From the NCBI GenBank assembly GCA_023436885.1, contig JAEZHI010000051.1, forward strand, positions 17,338 through 81,337: a stretch of DNA of 64,000 nucleotides. Reading direction: 5' to 3'. The notes beneath the pieces were generated by a model that was given only the letters and a program-made list of their open reading frames with translations, was not told the origin of the DNA and searched no databases. The position numbers were made by a program, and so were the translations under genes. This stretch comes from Pseudomonadota bacterium (GTDB taxonomy: Bacteria; Pseudomonadota; Alphaproteobacteria; Rhizobiales; Pleomorphomonadaceae). Numbering within the stretch: the first letter of the stretch is position 1; each line of letters opens with the position of its first letter. This document shows positions 33,217-41,394 of this stretch, piece after piece.

Positions 33217-33414
33217 ATGGCCTTTATGATTGAAACCTCCACCTGCACGGCTTGCGGCGCTTGCGAAGACGAGTGCCCGAACAAGGCCATCAGCCACAAG
33301 GGCAAGGTCTACTCGATCAATGCCAAGAAGTGCACCGAGTGCGAAGGCCACTTCGACACCCAGCAGTGCGCCGAAGTCTGCCCGTCGGGCTCGTGCATGC
33401 CGGCTGCCGCCTGA
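33217..33414 (+). CDS. 2[4Fe-4S] ferredoxin
   Basis: A 65-residue low-potential ferredoxin, started at ATG 33217 with AGAGGAG 8 bases before it. Cluster one uses C10/C13/C16/C20 (CTACGACEDECP). Cluster two has the extended spacing C40-x2-C43-x8-C52-x3-C56 (CTECEGH...CAEVCP) of the Allochromatium/FdxN type found in nitrogen fixers and phototrophs. It lies 157 bases after cooH and ahead of a strong terminator, so it may be co-transcribed and serve as electron donor to the hydrogenase. It is not CooF, which is larger. Confidence 0.9.
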   Translation: MAFMIETSTCTACGACEDECPNKAISHKGKVYSINAKKCTECEGHFDTQQCAEVCPSGSCMPAAA

Positions 33415-33424
33415 GGCTGCTGTC

Positions 33425-33503
33425 GAAGGCGCCCTCGCGGCGCCTTCCATACGATATCGAAAGGGAGCGGGAGCCCGATGGCACCGCTCCCTTTTTTTCT
33501 TTA
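33425..33503 (+). terminator. Double hairpin terminator closing the hydrogenase/ferredoxin operon
   Basis: The first stem, GAAGGCGCC at 33425-33433 with GGCGCCTTC at 33439-33447, has no T tail. The second, AAGGGAGCGG at 33461-33470 with CCGCTCCCTT at 33484-33493, runs into a tract of seven T and is a canonical intrinsic terminator. The next gene, on the other strand, ends only six bases beyond. Confidence 0.9.
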
Positions 33504-33508
33504 CGAGC

Positions 33509-34801
33509 TCAACGGTCGGGATCGATCGCGGCGAGGAAGACTGTCATTTCATCCTCGCCAGCCTCCGGCTCGCTGCCGACCATGACCGCAACGGCGAAGG
33601 CTATGGCCGAAGACGTCTCGGTATGTGTCGTCGCGTCGGCGCGAAGGTTCATCACCAGCGTCGGGCACAGGAACAGTGCCAGACGGATCACTTCGCGCCA
33701 GTCGACCGGCAGCAGATCGTGCGCCTTGAGACTGGCGAGCAGCGGCTTCCAGACCAGTTCGGCCTTGGCCGCCAGGAGCGCCTGTCGGACCGGCGTCAGC
33801 GCCCAGTCGGTATCAATGGCCAGAGTGCCTTCGCCAAGTCTGACGTCGGCCGAGAACCGCCGCGTCACCTCCGCTGGATCGTAAAGCCACAGCGGGTGAG
33901 CGAACACATTGTGGAAGGTGGCCTTCACCTCGGCGATCAGCACCGGCACATGCTCGCCGGCGAAGGCCGGATCGTAGAAACAAAGAGCGGGCCCCTCTGG
34001 CCCCTGCCCGTACCAGACGTTGGCGTTATGGGCGTCGCCATGCGCCACCACGCCGCCGGCATCAGCCAGCAAATCCGGCATCAAGCGCGTCCCGGCGGCG
34101 GCAAACAACTCGCCGATCGTCTGCCGATAGGAGCGACCGTTGATCACCAGCCGCCGACTGGCAAAGACGTTCCAGTCGAGTTCGACACCCGGCAAGCGAA
34201 CGGGTTTTCCAAGATAGAAGCTGGCAAATCGTCCGCCTGGAAAGTGTCGACCCGGCATATCGACAAGACGATCATGGAATAGCCGATGGATCGGCTCTGC
34301 GGCCGCCTGGGCGGATGTGATCGGATGCAAGCCTCCGAGGTAGACCTCTGCAATTGCAGCATCAAGATCACGTTCGGCGGCAACGGCATCCGCTTCGCCA
34401 GCAACGTCGCGACGCCCTTCGATGGCGGCGATATCGAGGGCTCGCAGCACGTCGGAAAAGCGGGGATCGGACCGGCGGCGATAGACCAGCACCTGTTCAC
34501 CCGGCAGGTTGGACACGAACACCGGCATGTCTACCGGCAAGCCCGCGCGGGCGAGGATGTCGGCGCGATAATACTCGCCGGTCATTGCCTCCTCACCATC
34601 TTCCTGATGAAACTTGAAGAAATAGTCGGTGCTCGCCGCTGAGAAGAAACCATTCAGCGAGTTGAGACTGTACTGGTCGCGATTGATCGCAACGCCTTCG
34701 GCTGCAAGACCGAAGAGATCGGCGAAGAGCTTCGTGAGCTCTGCCGTCGCAGCCGCTTCGTCATGGGCGGCGAGGCGCCGGATCTCGGCCGTGCGGCTCA
34801 C
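33509..34801 (-). CDS. APH-family phosphotransferase-like protein
   Basis: A 430-residue protein with the kinase fold of aminoglycoside/choline phosphotransferases. The catalytic loop is VVAHGDAHNANVWYG (HGDxHxxN) at about 269-283, followed by the metal-binding FYDPAFAGEHVP. The N-terminus around TDYFFKFHQEDGEEAM may supply the ATP-binding Lys. It is the last gene of a long minus-strand cluster, and its GTG start overlaps the stop of the MDR dehydrogenase (GTGA), so it is translated with it. It may phosphorylate the small molecule handled by the cluster. The substrate is unknown, and antibiotic resistance is not implied. Confidence 0.7.
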   Translation of the reverse strand: MSRTAEIRRLAAHDEAAATAELTKLFADLFGLAAEGVAINRDQYSLNSLNGFFSAASTDYFFKFHQEDGEEAMTGEYYRADILARAGLPVDMPVFVSNLPGEQVLVYRRRSDPRFSDVLRALDIAAIEGRRDVAGEADAVAAERDLDAAIAEVYLGGLHPITSAQAAAEPIHRLFHDRLVDMPGRHFPGGRFASFYLGKPVRLPGVELDWNVFASRRLVINGRSYRQTIGELFAAAGTRLMPDLLADAGGVVAHGDAHNANVWYGQGPEGPALCFYDPAFAGEHVPVLIAEVKATFHNVFAHPLWLYDPAEVTRRFSADVRLGEGTLAIDTDWALTPVRQALLAAKAELVWKPLLASLKAHDLLPVDWREVIRLALFLCPTLVMNLRADATTHTETSSAIAFAVAVMVGSEPEAGEDEMTVFLAAIDPDR

Positions 34802-35817
34802 TCTGCAGCCCCCGGCCTGATGATCGTCTTGAGACCAATCGAGCGGCCCGCCAGAAGACGGTCGTAAGCCGCAGGCACCGCATCGAGCGTGATGATTTCG
34901 TCGACCATCGCCAGCAGGCGATCTTCCAGTTTCGGCATCAGCGCCACCGCCTCTGGCAGTTCATCGGTGAAGGCGTGGCAACCAGCGAGCACGATTTCCC
35001 GCTCGACCAGCCGCACCGGATCGATGTTGAGGCTGCCATGACCGATACCAACCAAGGCAAGCGTTCCGCCCGACGAAACAATGTCCAGAAGAATCCCGAT
35101 GACACCGGGATGGCCGGTCGCGTCAAGCACCGCCAGAAGCGACTGGCCTGCAAGCACCTCGGCAACAGCTTCCGCCGTGAGGTCGACGATGTGGGCCCCG
35201 GTCACCTCGGCAACGCGCTGGGCGCGGTCGGCATTGCGGTCGGCGACCAGCAACGGTCCGTCGTGACGTTCTGAAAGGATGAGGGCGGCGAGACCTCCGA
35301 TCGGACCACAGCCGGCGATCAGCACCGGCGACCCGGCCGGCACAGCCAACCGCTTGACCGCATGCAGCGCGACGGCCAATGGCTCAGCCATGGCAAGCGC
35401 CGCCGCGTCAACATCGTCAGGCGCTCTGACGACCAGCGAAGCGGGAAGCACGGCCTCCTCGGCAAAGCCGCCTTCACAGACTTCGCCGACGAAGCCCAGC
35501 TTCTCGCAGACATTCGGCCGGCCACCGCGACAGGCGGCGCACACGCCACAGGTCACGCGTGAATCGGCGACCACTGCGTCACCGACCGCCAGGCCGATAA
35601 CGCCCTCGCCGATCGCCGCCACTCTGCCGGCAAACTCATGCCCGGCCACAGACGGTGACCGGCTGATCCAGGCGCCGGTACGAAAGTTGTGAAGGTCGGA
35701 GCCACAGATGCCCGCGGCGGAAACGGCCACCCGCACCTCGCCAGCTCCTGGGGCCGGCGGCGATGCAATGTCCTCGACCCTGAGGTCGCCGGCGGCGTAG
35801 AGGCGGACGGCCTTCAT
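34798..35817 (-). CDS. Zinc-dependent medium-chain (MDR) alcohol/polyol dehydrogenase
   Basis: A 339-residue NAD(P)-dependent dehydrogenase. Catalytic zinc ligands are seen in AAGICGSDLHNF (Cys) and VAGHEFAGRV (His, Glu). The structural zinc loop has the four Cys in TCGVCAACRGGRPNVCE. The Rossmann turn is VLIAGCGPIGGLAAL at about 165-179. Relatives include sorbitol, L-idonate and threonine dehydrogenases. It lies 3 bases after the HisD-like gene and overlaps the kinase-like gene by 4 bp. With the SDR at the other end of the cluster it could interconvert alcohol and ketone forms of the imported compound. The substrate is not recognisable. Confidence 0.85.
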   Translation of the reverse strand: MKAVRLYAAGDLRVEDIASPPAPGAGEVRVAVSAAGICGSDLHNFRTGAWISRSPSVAGHEFAGRVAAIGEGVIGLAVGDAVVADSRVTCGVCAACRGGRPNVCEKLGFVGEVCEGGFAEEAVLPASLVVRAPDDVDAAALAMAEPLAVALHAVKRLAVPAGSPVLIAGCGPIGGLAALILSERHDGPLLVADRNADRAQRVAEVTGAHIVDLTAEAVAEVLAGQSLLAVLDATGHPGVIGILLDIVSSGGTLALVGIGHGSLNIDPVRLVEREIVLAGCHAFTDELPEAVALMPKLEDRLLAMVDEIITLDAVPAAYDRLLAGRSIGLKTIIRPGAAE

Positions 35818-35820
35818 CGA

Positions 35821-37143
35821 TCAGCCCTTCAGATAGGCGTCGCGCACCGACGACACGGCCTGCTCGTGCGACGAGAAGCCCTCGTAGCGGGCGAGCACAC
35901 GGGCGGTATGCGCCAGCTCCGGATAAGCCGACGCCGTGACGTAACCGACCGACGCGCGCTTGACGAAATCGAACACCGACAGCGGTCCCCAGGTGCGCGC
36001 CCAGCGGCTGGTCGGCAGCACGGCGTTGGGGCCGAGGCCGAAGTTGGCGATGGAGACCGGCGTATAAGGGCCCATCAGGATTTCGGCCGCCTCGGTGATC
36101 TTGCCGAGATGGGCGTAAGGATCGGTGGAGAGGATCTCGAGATGCTCCGGCGCATAGGCGTTGACGAAGGCATGGCTCTCCTCGACCGACGAGGTCAGGA
36201 TTATGCCGCCGAACGCACCACCCAGCACCTTCTTGGAGAACTCGACACGCTGCGCCGTCATGCGCGCCCAATGCTCCGGCAAAGCGGCCAGCGCCTCCTC
36301 AGCCACGCGACGCGAATGGGTGACGATATAGGCCGATGAATCCGGTCCATGCTCGGCCTCGATCAGCACGTCGAGGGCGGCGAGACCACCATGCACGGTA
36401 TCGTCGGCGAAGATGATTGCCTCTGACGGGCCGGCTGGCAGACCGGCATCGATGACGCCGGACAGCAGGCGCTTGGCCGCCACCACCCACGGGCTGCCGG
36501 GACCGACGATCTTCAGTGCCGGCTTCACCGTCTCGGTACCGAAGGCGACGGCGGCAACGGCCTGCGCACCACCCACCTTGTAGACGGTCTCGACGCCGGC
36601 GAGACGAGCAGCCACCAGCGTTGCCGCATCGACCGAGCCATCCGGCGTCGGTGGCGTGACGATGGCGAGATCTGGAACGCCAGCCACCACAGCCGGCACA
36701 GCGGTCATCATGGTGACCGACGGAAAGGCGCCCTTGCCGCGCGGAATGTAGAGTGCAACCGACTTGATCGGCGTCACGCGATCGCCGGCGAAGGCGCCCG
36801 GGCGAATCTCCTTGAACCACATCGCCTCAGGCTTCTGCTCCTCATGGAAGCGGCGGATATTCTCAATGCCGTAGCGGATCGCCTCGATCACCTCCGGCTC
36901 AACAGCCTTGAAGGCCGCCTCGAACTCGGCCTCGGTGGCCTTGAGAGCGCCGGGCTTCACCTCGGCCTTGTCGAGATCACGGGCAAAGCGATGGAGCGCT
37001 GCGTCGCCTTCCGTCTTCACCGCCTCGATGATCGGGCCGACCTTGTCGAGGAAGAAGGTAAGGTCGGTTTCCGAACGCTTGAGCAGGGCGGCACGGCCGG
37101 CAGCGTCGAGCTTGGCATAGTCGTGGAAGGAAACGTCGGTCAT
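35821..37143 (-). CDS. HisD-like dehydrogenase with altered metal and substrate residues
   Basis: A 440-residue paralogue of histidinol dehydrogenase, a family that oxidises an alcohol through the aldehyde to the acid with two NAD+. The catalytic Glu-His pair is kept (AYAPEHLEIL), as is the late zinc His (GFSSHEQAV). Compared with E. coli HisD, as I recall it, the zinc ligand Gln259 is Glu here (IEAEHGPDS), Asp360 is Asn (SIANFGLG), and the substrate His367 is Ala (PNAVLPT). It is therefore unlikely to be the biosynthetic enzyme. Position in a transport/dehydrogenase cluster suggests oxidation of an imported alcohol. Sulfopropanediol dehydrogenase (HpsN) is a known HisD relative but differs in its motifs. 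Confidence 0.75.
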   Translation of the reverse strand: MTDVSFHDYAKLDAAGRAALLKRSETDLTFFLDKVGPIIEAVKTEGDAALHRFARDLDKAEVKPGALKATEAEFEAAFKAVEPEVIEAIRYGIENIRRFHEEQKPEAMWFKEIRPGAFAGDRVTPIKSVALYIPRGKGAFPSVTMMTAVPAVVAGVPDLAIVTPPTPDGSVDAATLVAARLAGVETVYKVGGAQAVAAVAFGTETVKPALKIVGPGSPWVVAAKRLLSGVIDAGLPAGPSEAIIFADDTVHGGLAALDVLIEAEHGPDSSAYIVTHSRRVAEEALAALPEHWARMTAQRVEFSKKVLGGAFGGIILTSSVEESHAFVNAYAPEHLEILSTDPYAHLGKITEAAEILMGPYTPVSIANFGLGPNAVLPTSRWARTWGPLSVFDFVKRASVGYVTASAYPELAHTARVLARYEGFSSHEQAVSSVRDAYLKG

Positions 37144-37181
37144 GGGAGCAGTCCTTGAGCGGCAGGGCGTTTGTCACGCCT

Positions 37182-37982
37182 TCATTTCGATTTCAGGAAA
37201 ATATCCAGTCCGACCAGCCAGTCGAGCAGCGCGATGGCGATCGCCGCAACGGCGATGAACACCACGGAGATGGCGGCAAGGTCAGGCGTGATGATGGAGC
37301 GGATGGAATTGTAGATCTGCACCGGCAGCGTGACGATGCGCGCATCAACGAGCAGCAGCGACACCAGGAACTCGTTGAGCGCCAGGATGAACATCAGGAG
37401 CGCGCCGGTGATGATGCCGGGCGTCACGGCAGGAACCGTGACCGCGAGAAAGGTGGAGAGCGGCGGCGCTCCGCAATTGGCAGCGGCAAGCTCGAGATCC
37501 GGATCGAGGCTGGCAGCGCTGGCCGTCACCGCCCAGATCATGAAGGGCAGATTGATCACCGCGCAGGCGATGCCCACCGGCCACAGTTGGCCGAGCAGGC
37601 CCCACTTGCCGAAGATCAGCATCAGGCCGATGCCCGAGCCGATCAGCGGCACGGTAAACGGCAAGAGCAGATAGACCTGCACGCCAGCCGCAAAGCGCAT
37701 CCGGTACTTGGCCAGCGCTATGCCGGCAAGCGTACCCGTGGGGATGGAGATCGCCGTGCAGATGGTGGCGACGATCACCGAGCGCAGGAAAGCATCGCGC
37801 AGATCGGTGGCGCCGGCGATCGCCGCGTACCACTTGAGCGACAGCCCCTCGGGCGGGAAGGTGATCATGTTGCCGGCGGTGAACGAAGCGCCCAGCACCA
37901 CCAGCGTCGGCGCCGACAGCATGACCAGCGCCACGACCACAAAGGTCCAGAGAGTCACGGCCTTGGAGCGATCGCCCTTCAT
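37182..37982 (-). CDS. ABC transporter permease, PotC-like
   Basis: A 266-residue inner-membrane subunit of a polyamine/iron/2-aminoethylphosphonate-type importer. About six helices are visible. The EAA coupling loop appears as LELAAANCGAPPLSTFLAVTVPAVTPGIITGALLMF at about 161-196. GLSLKWYAAIAG near 47-58 is the periplasmic motif typical of PotC relatives. The start overlaps the stop of the first permease by 4 bp. It precedes the HisD-like gene by 38 bases in the same transcript. Confidence 0.9.
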   Translation of the reverse strand: MKGDRSKAVTLWTFVVVALVMLSAPTLVVLGASFTAGNMITFPPEGLSLKWYAAIAGATDLRDAFLRSVIVATICTAISIPTGTLAGIALAKYRMRFAAGVQVYLLLPFTVPLIGSGIGLMLIFGKWGLLGQLWPVGIACAVINLPFMIWAVTASAASLDPDLELAAANCGAPPLSTFLAVTVPAVTPGIITGALLMFILALNEFLVSLLLVDARIVTLPVQIYNSIRSIITPDLAAISVVFIAVAAIAIALLDWLVGLDIFLKSK

Positions 37983-38920
37983 TTCGACCTCCCCATGGCC
38001 AGCGTGCCGGCCCCGAACAACGCGAACACCACACCGACCATGATCGAGCCGACAGCTACCAGAAGCAGCGCCAGCGTCGCACCCATTCCCTGGTCGGACG
38101 TACGGAAGAATTGGTCATAGATGGCGTTGGCGATGAAGTCCTGCGACCCGCCGCCGAGAATGGCGGGAATCGCAAAATCGGTGAGCGACAGCGTCATGAC
38201 CACAAGCCCCGCGCCGATGAAGCCGGGCTTGGCGAGCGGCAGCACGATGTGGATGAAGGTCTTCACCCAGTTGGCGCCGAGCGAGCCGGCCGCTGATTCC
38301 ATCTCTTCGGGAATGGCGGTGAGCGCTGGCGCCAGCATCAAAACGGCAAACGGCAGCATGTACTGGACAAGGCCGAACAGCACCGCCGGATAGTTATAGA
38401 GGAGGCGTATCGGCGCCACGCCAACGAGGCCGAGCGCCTCGTTGACCATGCCCTGCGAGCCCAGGATGATCAGCCAGCCGTAGGCGCGCACCACCTGACC
38501 AATGAAGAAGGGCAGGAACAGCGCGATCAGCAGGAACTTGCGCAGCGCTGCCGAGCGTGTACGCACCATGATGTAGGAATAGGGAAAGGCGAAGATCAGC
38601 GTGATCACGGTAACGATCAGCGAGCCGATCAGGCTGCGGCTTGCCACAGTGTAGAACAGCTTTTCGGTGAAGGCTCGATGATAGTTGGTCAGCGAATAAT
38701 CGTCTGACGGCAGGAAGGTCGCCGTGTCCAGCGTACGGAACGAGCCGTCGGCCATGTCCCACAGCCCGAGCACCAACAGCCCTACCAGAACGATGGCCGG
38801 CAACAGCATCAGCCACGGCACGGCAGCCGAAAAGCTTCGCGGCCAGACGGCGGCGGCGATCGCTTCCAGGGCGTCCATCAGGCGCCAGGATAGAGGATAG
38901 GAGGTGCGGCTCGGGCGCAT
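37979..38920 (-). CDS. ABC transporter permease, PotB-like
   Basis: A 313-residue first permease of the importer. After a polar N-terminus, the first helix is at PWLMLLPAIVLVGLLVLGLW. The motif SLTNYHRAF precedes the core, and the coupling loop is MESAAGSLGANWVKTFIHIVLPLAKPGFIGAG at about 216-247. It pairs with the downstream permease through a 4-bp overlap and lies 72 bases after the binding protein. This two-permease layout is that of the PotABCD class. Confidence 0.9.
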   Translation of the reverse strand: MRPSRTSYPLSWRLMDALEAIAAAVWPRSFSAAVPWLMLLPAIVLVGLLVLGLWDMADGSFRTLDTATFLPSDDYSLTNYHRAFTEKLFYTVASRSLIGSLIVTVITLIFAFPYSYIMVRTRSAALRKFLLIALFLPFFIGQVVRAYGWLIILGSQGMVNEALGLVGVAPIRLLYNYPAVLFGLVQYMLPFAVLMLAPALTAIPEEMESAAGSLGANWVKTFIHIVLPLAKPGFIGAGLVVMTLSLTDFAIPAILGGGSQDFIANAIYDQFFRTSDQGMGATLALLLVAVGSIMVGVVFALFGAGTLAMGRSK

Positions 38921-38992
38921 TCTTCAATCTGACATTTTAGAAAGACGGTCCGCCGCGTCCAGCACGGCGGACCCTGAACAACAAGACAGCGA

Positions 38993-40105
38993 TCAGCCCT
39001 GCATGATTTCCTTGAACTTGCCGAACCACTCGCTCTCGTGCTCGACCTGCACCTTGGAAGAGACGCGGAGCAGCTTCTTGTAGTCCCCGTCCTTGGTCGG
39101 GTAGGACGCATCACCGGCGAGATCGGCCGGCACCTTGAGGCCCGGAACGACGCCCGGCAGACCAAGGCCATCAAGCCAGACCTGCTGCGCCTCGAGCGTC
39201 AGGGCGAAATTGACATACTGCTTGGCCCAGTAAAGCTCGTTTTCCGGCAGATACTTAGGCACCCAGAGACCATCGGTCTCGTAAGTCGCGCCCTCGTCCG
39301 GCACCGTCCATGCGATGGAGATGCCATTCTTCTTGGCTTCGCGGGCGTTGGAGGAAATGGTGCAGGCGACGTCGATTTCGCCCTTCTGGAACCAGGTGGT
39401 GAAATCAGGATCCTCGCCCATCAGCGGCTCGTTGGCCTTGAGCTTGGTGAAGAAATCCCAGGCCGGCTTCATGTTGGCCGGAATGTCCTCGAGCTTGCCA
39501 CCGCCGGCGATCTCGGCCGGGAAATGCAGACCGATGCCGTCGTTGTAGACGGCGACGCGACCCTTGAACTTCGGATCGAGCAGCACGTTCCATGACTTGG
39601 GTGCACCCTCCGGGAAAGCCTCGGGACGATAGGCCAGCACGTAGACATAGCCATAGGTGTTGACGATCGGATAGTCGTCCACACCCACCGGCTTGGCAGC
39701 GTCGCTCACCTTCTTGAGGTTCGGCAGGTCGGAAAGATCCTCGGTCACGCCACGCAGCGCCGACTTGGTGGCATTGGTCGTGGTGTCCCAGTTCACGTGG
39801 ATCGGCGGAACGCGCTTCTGCGCGGCGGCGGCCCAGAGCTTCGGCTGGATCTCGTTGTCCTCGGTGAGGTCATGACGGACGGCAATGCCGGTCAGCTTAG
39901 TGAACGGATCGGAGACGCCGGCCTTCAGGCTGTCGACCCAGGAACCGCCCCAGGCGCGAACGATGATTTCCTTGGGCTTGGCCGGTTCGGCAGCGAAAGC
40001 GCGGCCGAACGGCATGCCGACGAGGCCGGCAGCACCGGCAAGGCCGACGCCCTGCAGGAAACGGCGACGGCCGAGTTGAAGGGAAGGCTTGGTCGATCCT
40101 GTCAT
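38993..40105 (-). CDS. ABC transporter substrate-binding protein, PotD-like, Tat-exported
   Basis: A 370-residue periplasmic binding protein (SBP_bac_8 type). ATG 40105 has a GGAGA site and gives a twin-arginine leader, LGRRRFLQGVG, with an Ala-rich hydrophobic stretch ending at AFA-AEP; a longer frame upstream is not needed. The mature part starts EIIVRAWGGSWVDSLKAGVSDPFTKLTGIAV, the opening of polyamine/putrescine-like binding proteins. It lacks obvious clusters of the acidic residues that clamp polyamines, so the ligand may be something else, perhaps the alcohol oxidised by the cluster's dehydrogenases. Confidence 0.88.
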   Translation of the reverse strand: MTGSTKPSLQLGRRRFLQGVGLAGAAGLVGMPFGRAFAAEPAKPKEIIVRAWGGSWVDSLKAGVSDPFTKLTGIAVRHDLTEDNEIQPKLWAAAAQKRVPPIHVNWDTTTNATKSALRGVTEDLSDLPNLKKVSDAAKPVGVDDYPIVNTYGYVYVLAYRPEAFPEGAPKSWNVLLDPKFKGRVAVYNDGIGLHFPAEIAGGGKLEDIPANMKPAWDFFTKLKANEPLMGEDPDFTTWFQKGEIDVACTISSNAREAKKNGISIAWTVPDEGATYETDGLWVPKYLPENELYWAKQYVNFALTLEAQQVWLDGLGLPGVVPGLKVPADLAGDASYPTKDGDYKKLLRVSSKVQVEHESEWFGKFKEIMQG

Positions 40106-40163
40106 TGTCGTTCTCCTCTGGCTCAGTTTCTTATTTCGGTCAGATGCGTCAGCGCCGGTCGGC

Positions 40164-41294
40164 TCAATCCCCGAAGACCAGCACGTCCTTCTCGTTCCAC
40201 CCCAGCGAGACACTCGATCCGATGTCGTGCTGGTTATGGGTCACGGGGTCATGATCGAACACACGGAGGGGCGCCTCGCCGAGCTCCTTGACGGACACCT
40301 CGTAGACGACGCGCTCGCCCTCGAAGATGGCGTCGGTTACCGTCCCATCGAAGATGGTATCGACGTCACCCAGCGCTTCGCGGCCGCTGCCGATGCGAAT
40401 CTGCTCGGCCCGGAGCGCACCCCGCGCCACGACGCCGGATGCGGGGCGAAAGCCGTTGCCGGTCCGCCCGACAAAGCCGGGACGGTCAAACACGATCCGG
40501 TCACCGTCGACGCTCGTGACATTGCCGTCGATGAAATTGGTGACGCCTATGAAATTGGCGACGAAGGCGTTCTTCGGCTGACGGTAGGTGGCTTCCGGAC
40601 GCGCCTTCTGCTGAATGCGTCCGTGATCCATGACGATGATTTCGTCCGACACCACAAGCGCCTCGCGCTGGTCATGCGTCACGTTGATGGTGGTGACGTC
40701 GAGCTCACGCTGGATGCGGCGAAACTCAAGCTGCATTTCCTCGCGAAGCTTGCGGTCAAGGGCGGCAAGCGGCTCGTCGAGCAACAACAGGTCAGGCTCG
40801 AACACCAGGGCGCGGGCAATGGCAACGCGCTGCTGCTGACCGCCAGACAGCTCGTGAATGCGGCGGTCGCCAAGCTTACCAAGCCGAACGAGCTCAAGAT
40901 AACGCTGCACCCGAGCGGGAATCGTCCGCGCATCAAACCGGCGCATCCGCAAAGGAAAGGCGACGTTCTCCGCCGCCGTCATGTGCGGAAACAGCGCGAG
41001 CTTCTGGAACACCATGCCGATCGACCGCTTGTGCGGCGGCACGCTGCCGACGGCGAGACCGTTGATGAACACCTCACCGGACGTCGGGCGCCCGAAACCG
41101 GCGATCATTCGTAGCAGCGTCGTCTTGCCTGACCCCGACGGCCCCAGAATGGTCAGGAAACGCGCTTTCTCCAGATCGAACGTGGCGTCGCGCACCGCGT
41201 GCACACCGTCGAACACCATATTGACGTCGCGGACCGACACCGCAGAGGGCGCATCGGCTGCCATGGTTCCCGTCATCCCCTTACTCTCAGACAC
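40164..41294 (-). CDS. ABC transporter ATP-binding protein, PotA-like
   Basis: A 376-residue ATPase with Walker A GPSGSGKTT at about 51-59, Q-loop VFQKLALFPHM, signature LSGGQQQRVAIARAL, Walker B LLLLDEPLAALD and switch VTHDQREAL. The C-terminal ~130 residues form a TOBE_2 regulatory domain (GALRAEQIRIG). It is the first transporter gene in transcription order, 58 bases before the binding protein and about 100 bases after the SDR gene. With the two permeases and the binding protein the importer is complete. Confidence 0.93.
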   Translation of the reverse strand: MSESKGMTGTMAADAPSAVSVRDVNMVFDGVHAVRDATFDLEKARFLTILGPSGSGKTTLLRMIAGFGRPTSGEVFINGLAVGSVPPHKRSIGMVFQKLALFPHMTAAENVAFPLRMRRFDARTIPARVQRYLELVRLGKLGDRRIHELSGGQQQRVAIARALVFEPDLLLLDEPLAALDRKLREEMQLEFRRIQRELDVTTINVTHDQREALVVSDEIIVMDHGRIQQKARPEATYRQPKNAFVANFIGVTNFIDGNVTSVDGDRIVFDRPGFVGRTGNGFRPASGVVARGALRAEQIRIGSGREALGDVDTIFDGTVTDAIFEGERVVYEVSVKELGEAPLRVFDHDPVTHNQHDIGSSVSLGWNEKDVLVFGD

Positions 41295-41394
41295 TTAACA
41301 GCCCCACCAGCTGTCGCCCTCTTGGGAGCGCCAACTACCCTATACATCTCTAGACAGGTCGTCACTCGATTTCGGCGTCATTTTTATGCACGCC

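Noticed and set aside
35821..37143. Calling this gene biosynthetic hisD
   Set aside because: Two zinc-ligand positions and the substrate His are changed and no other his genes are near.
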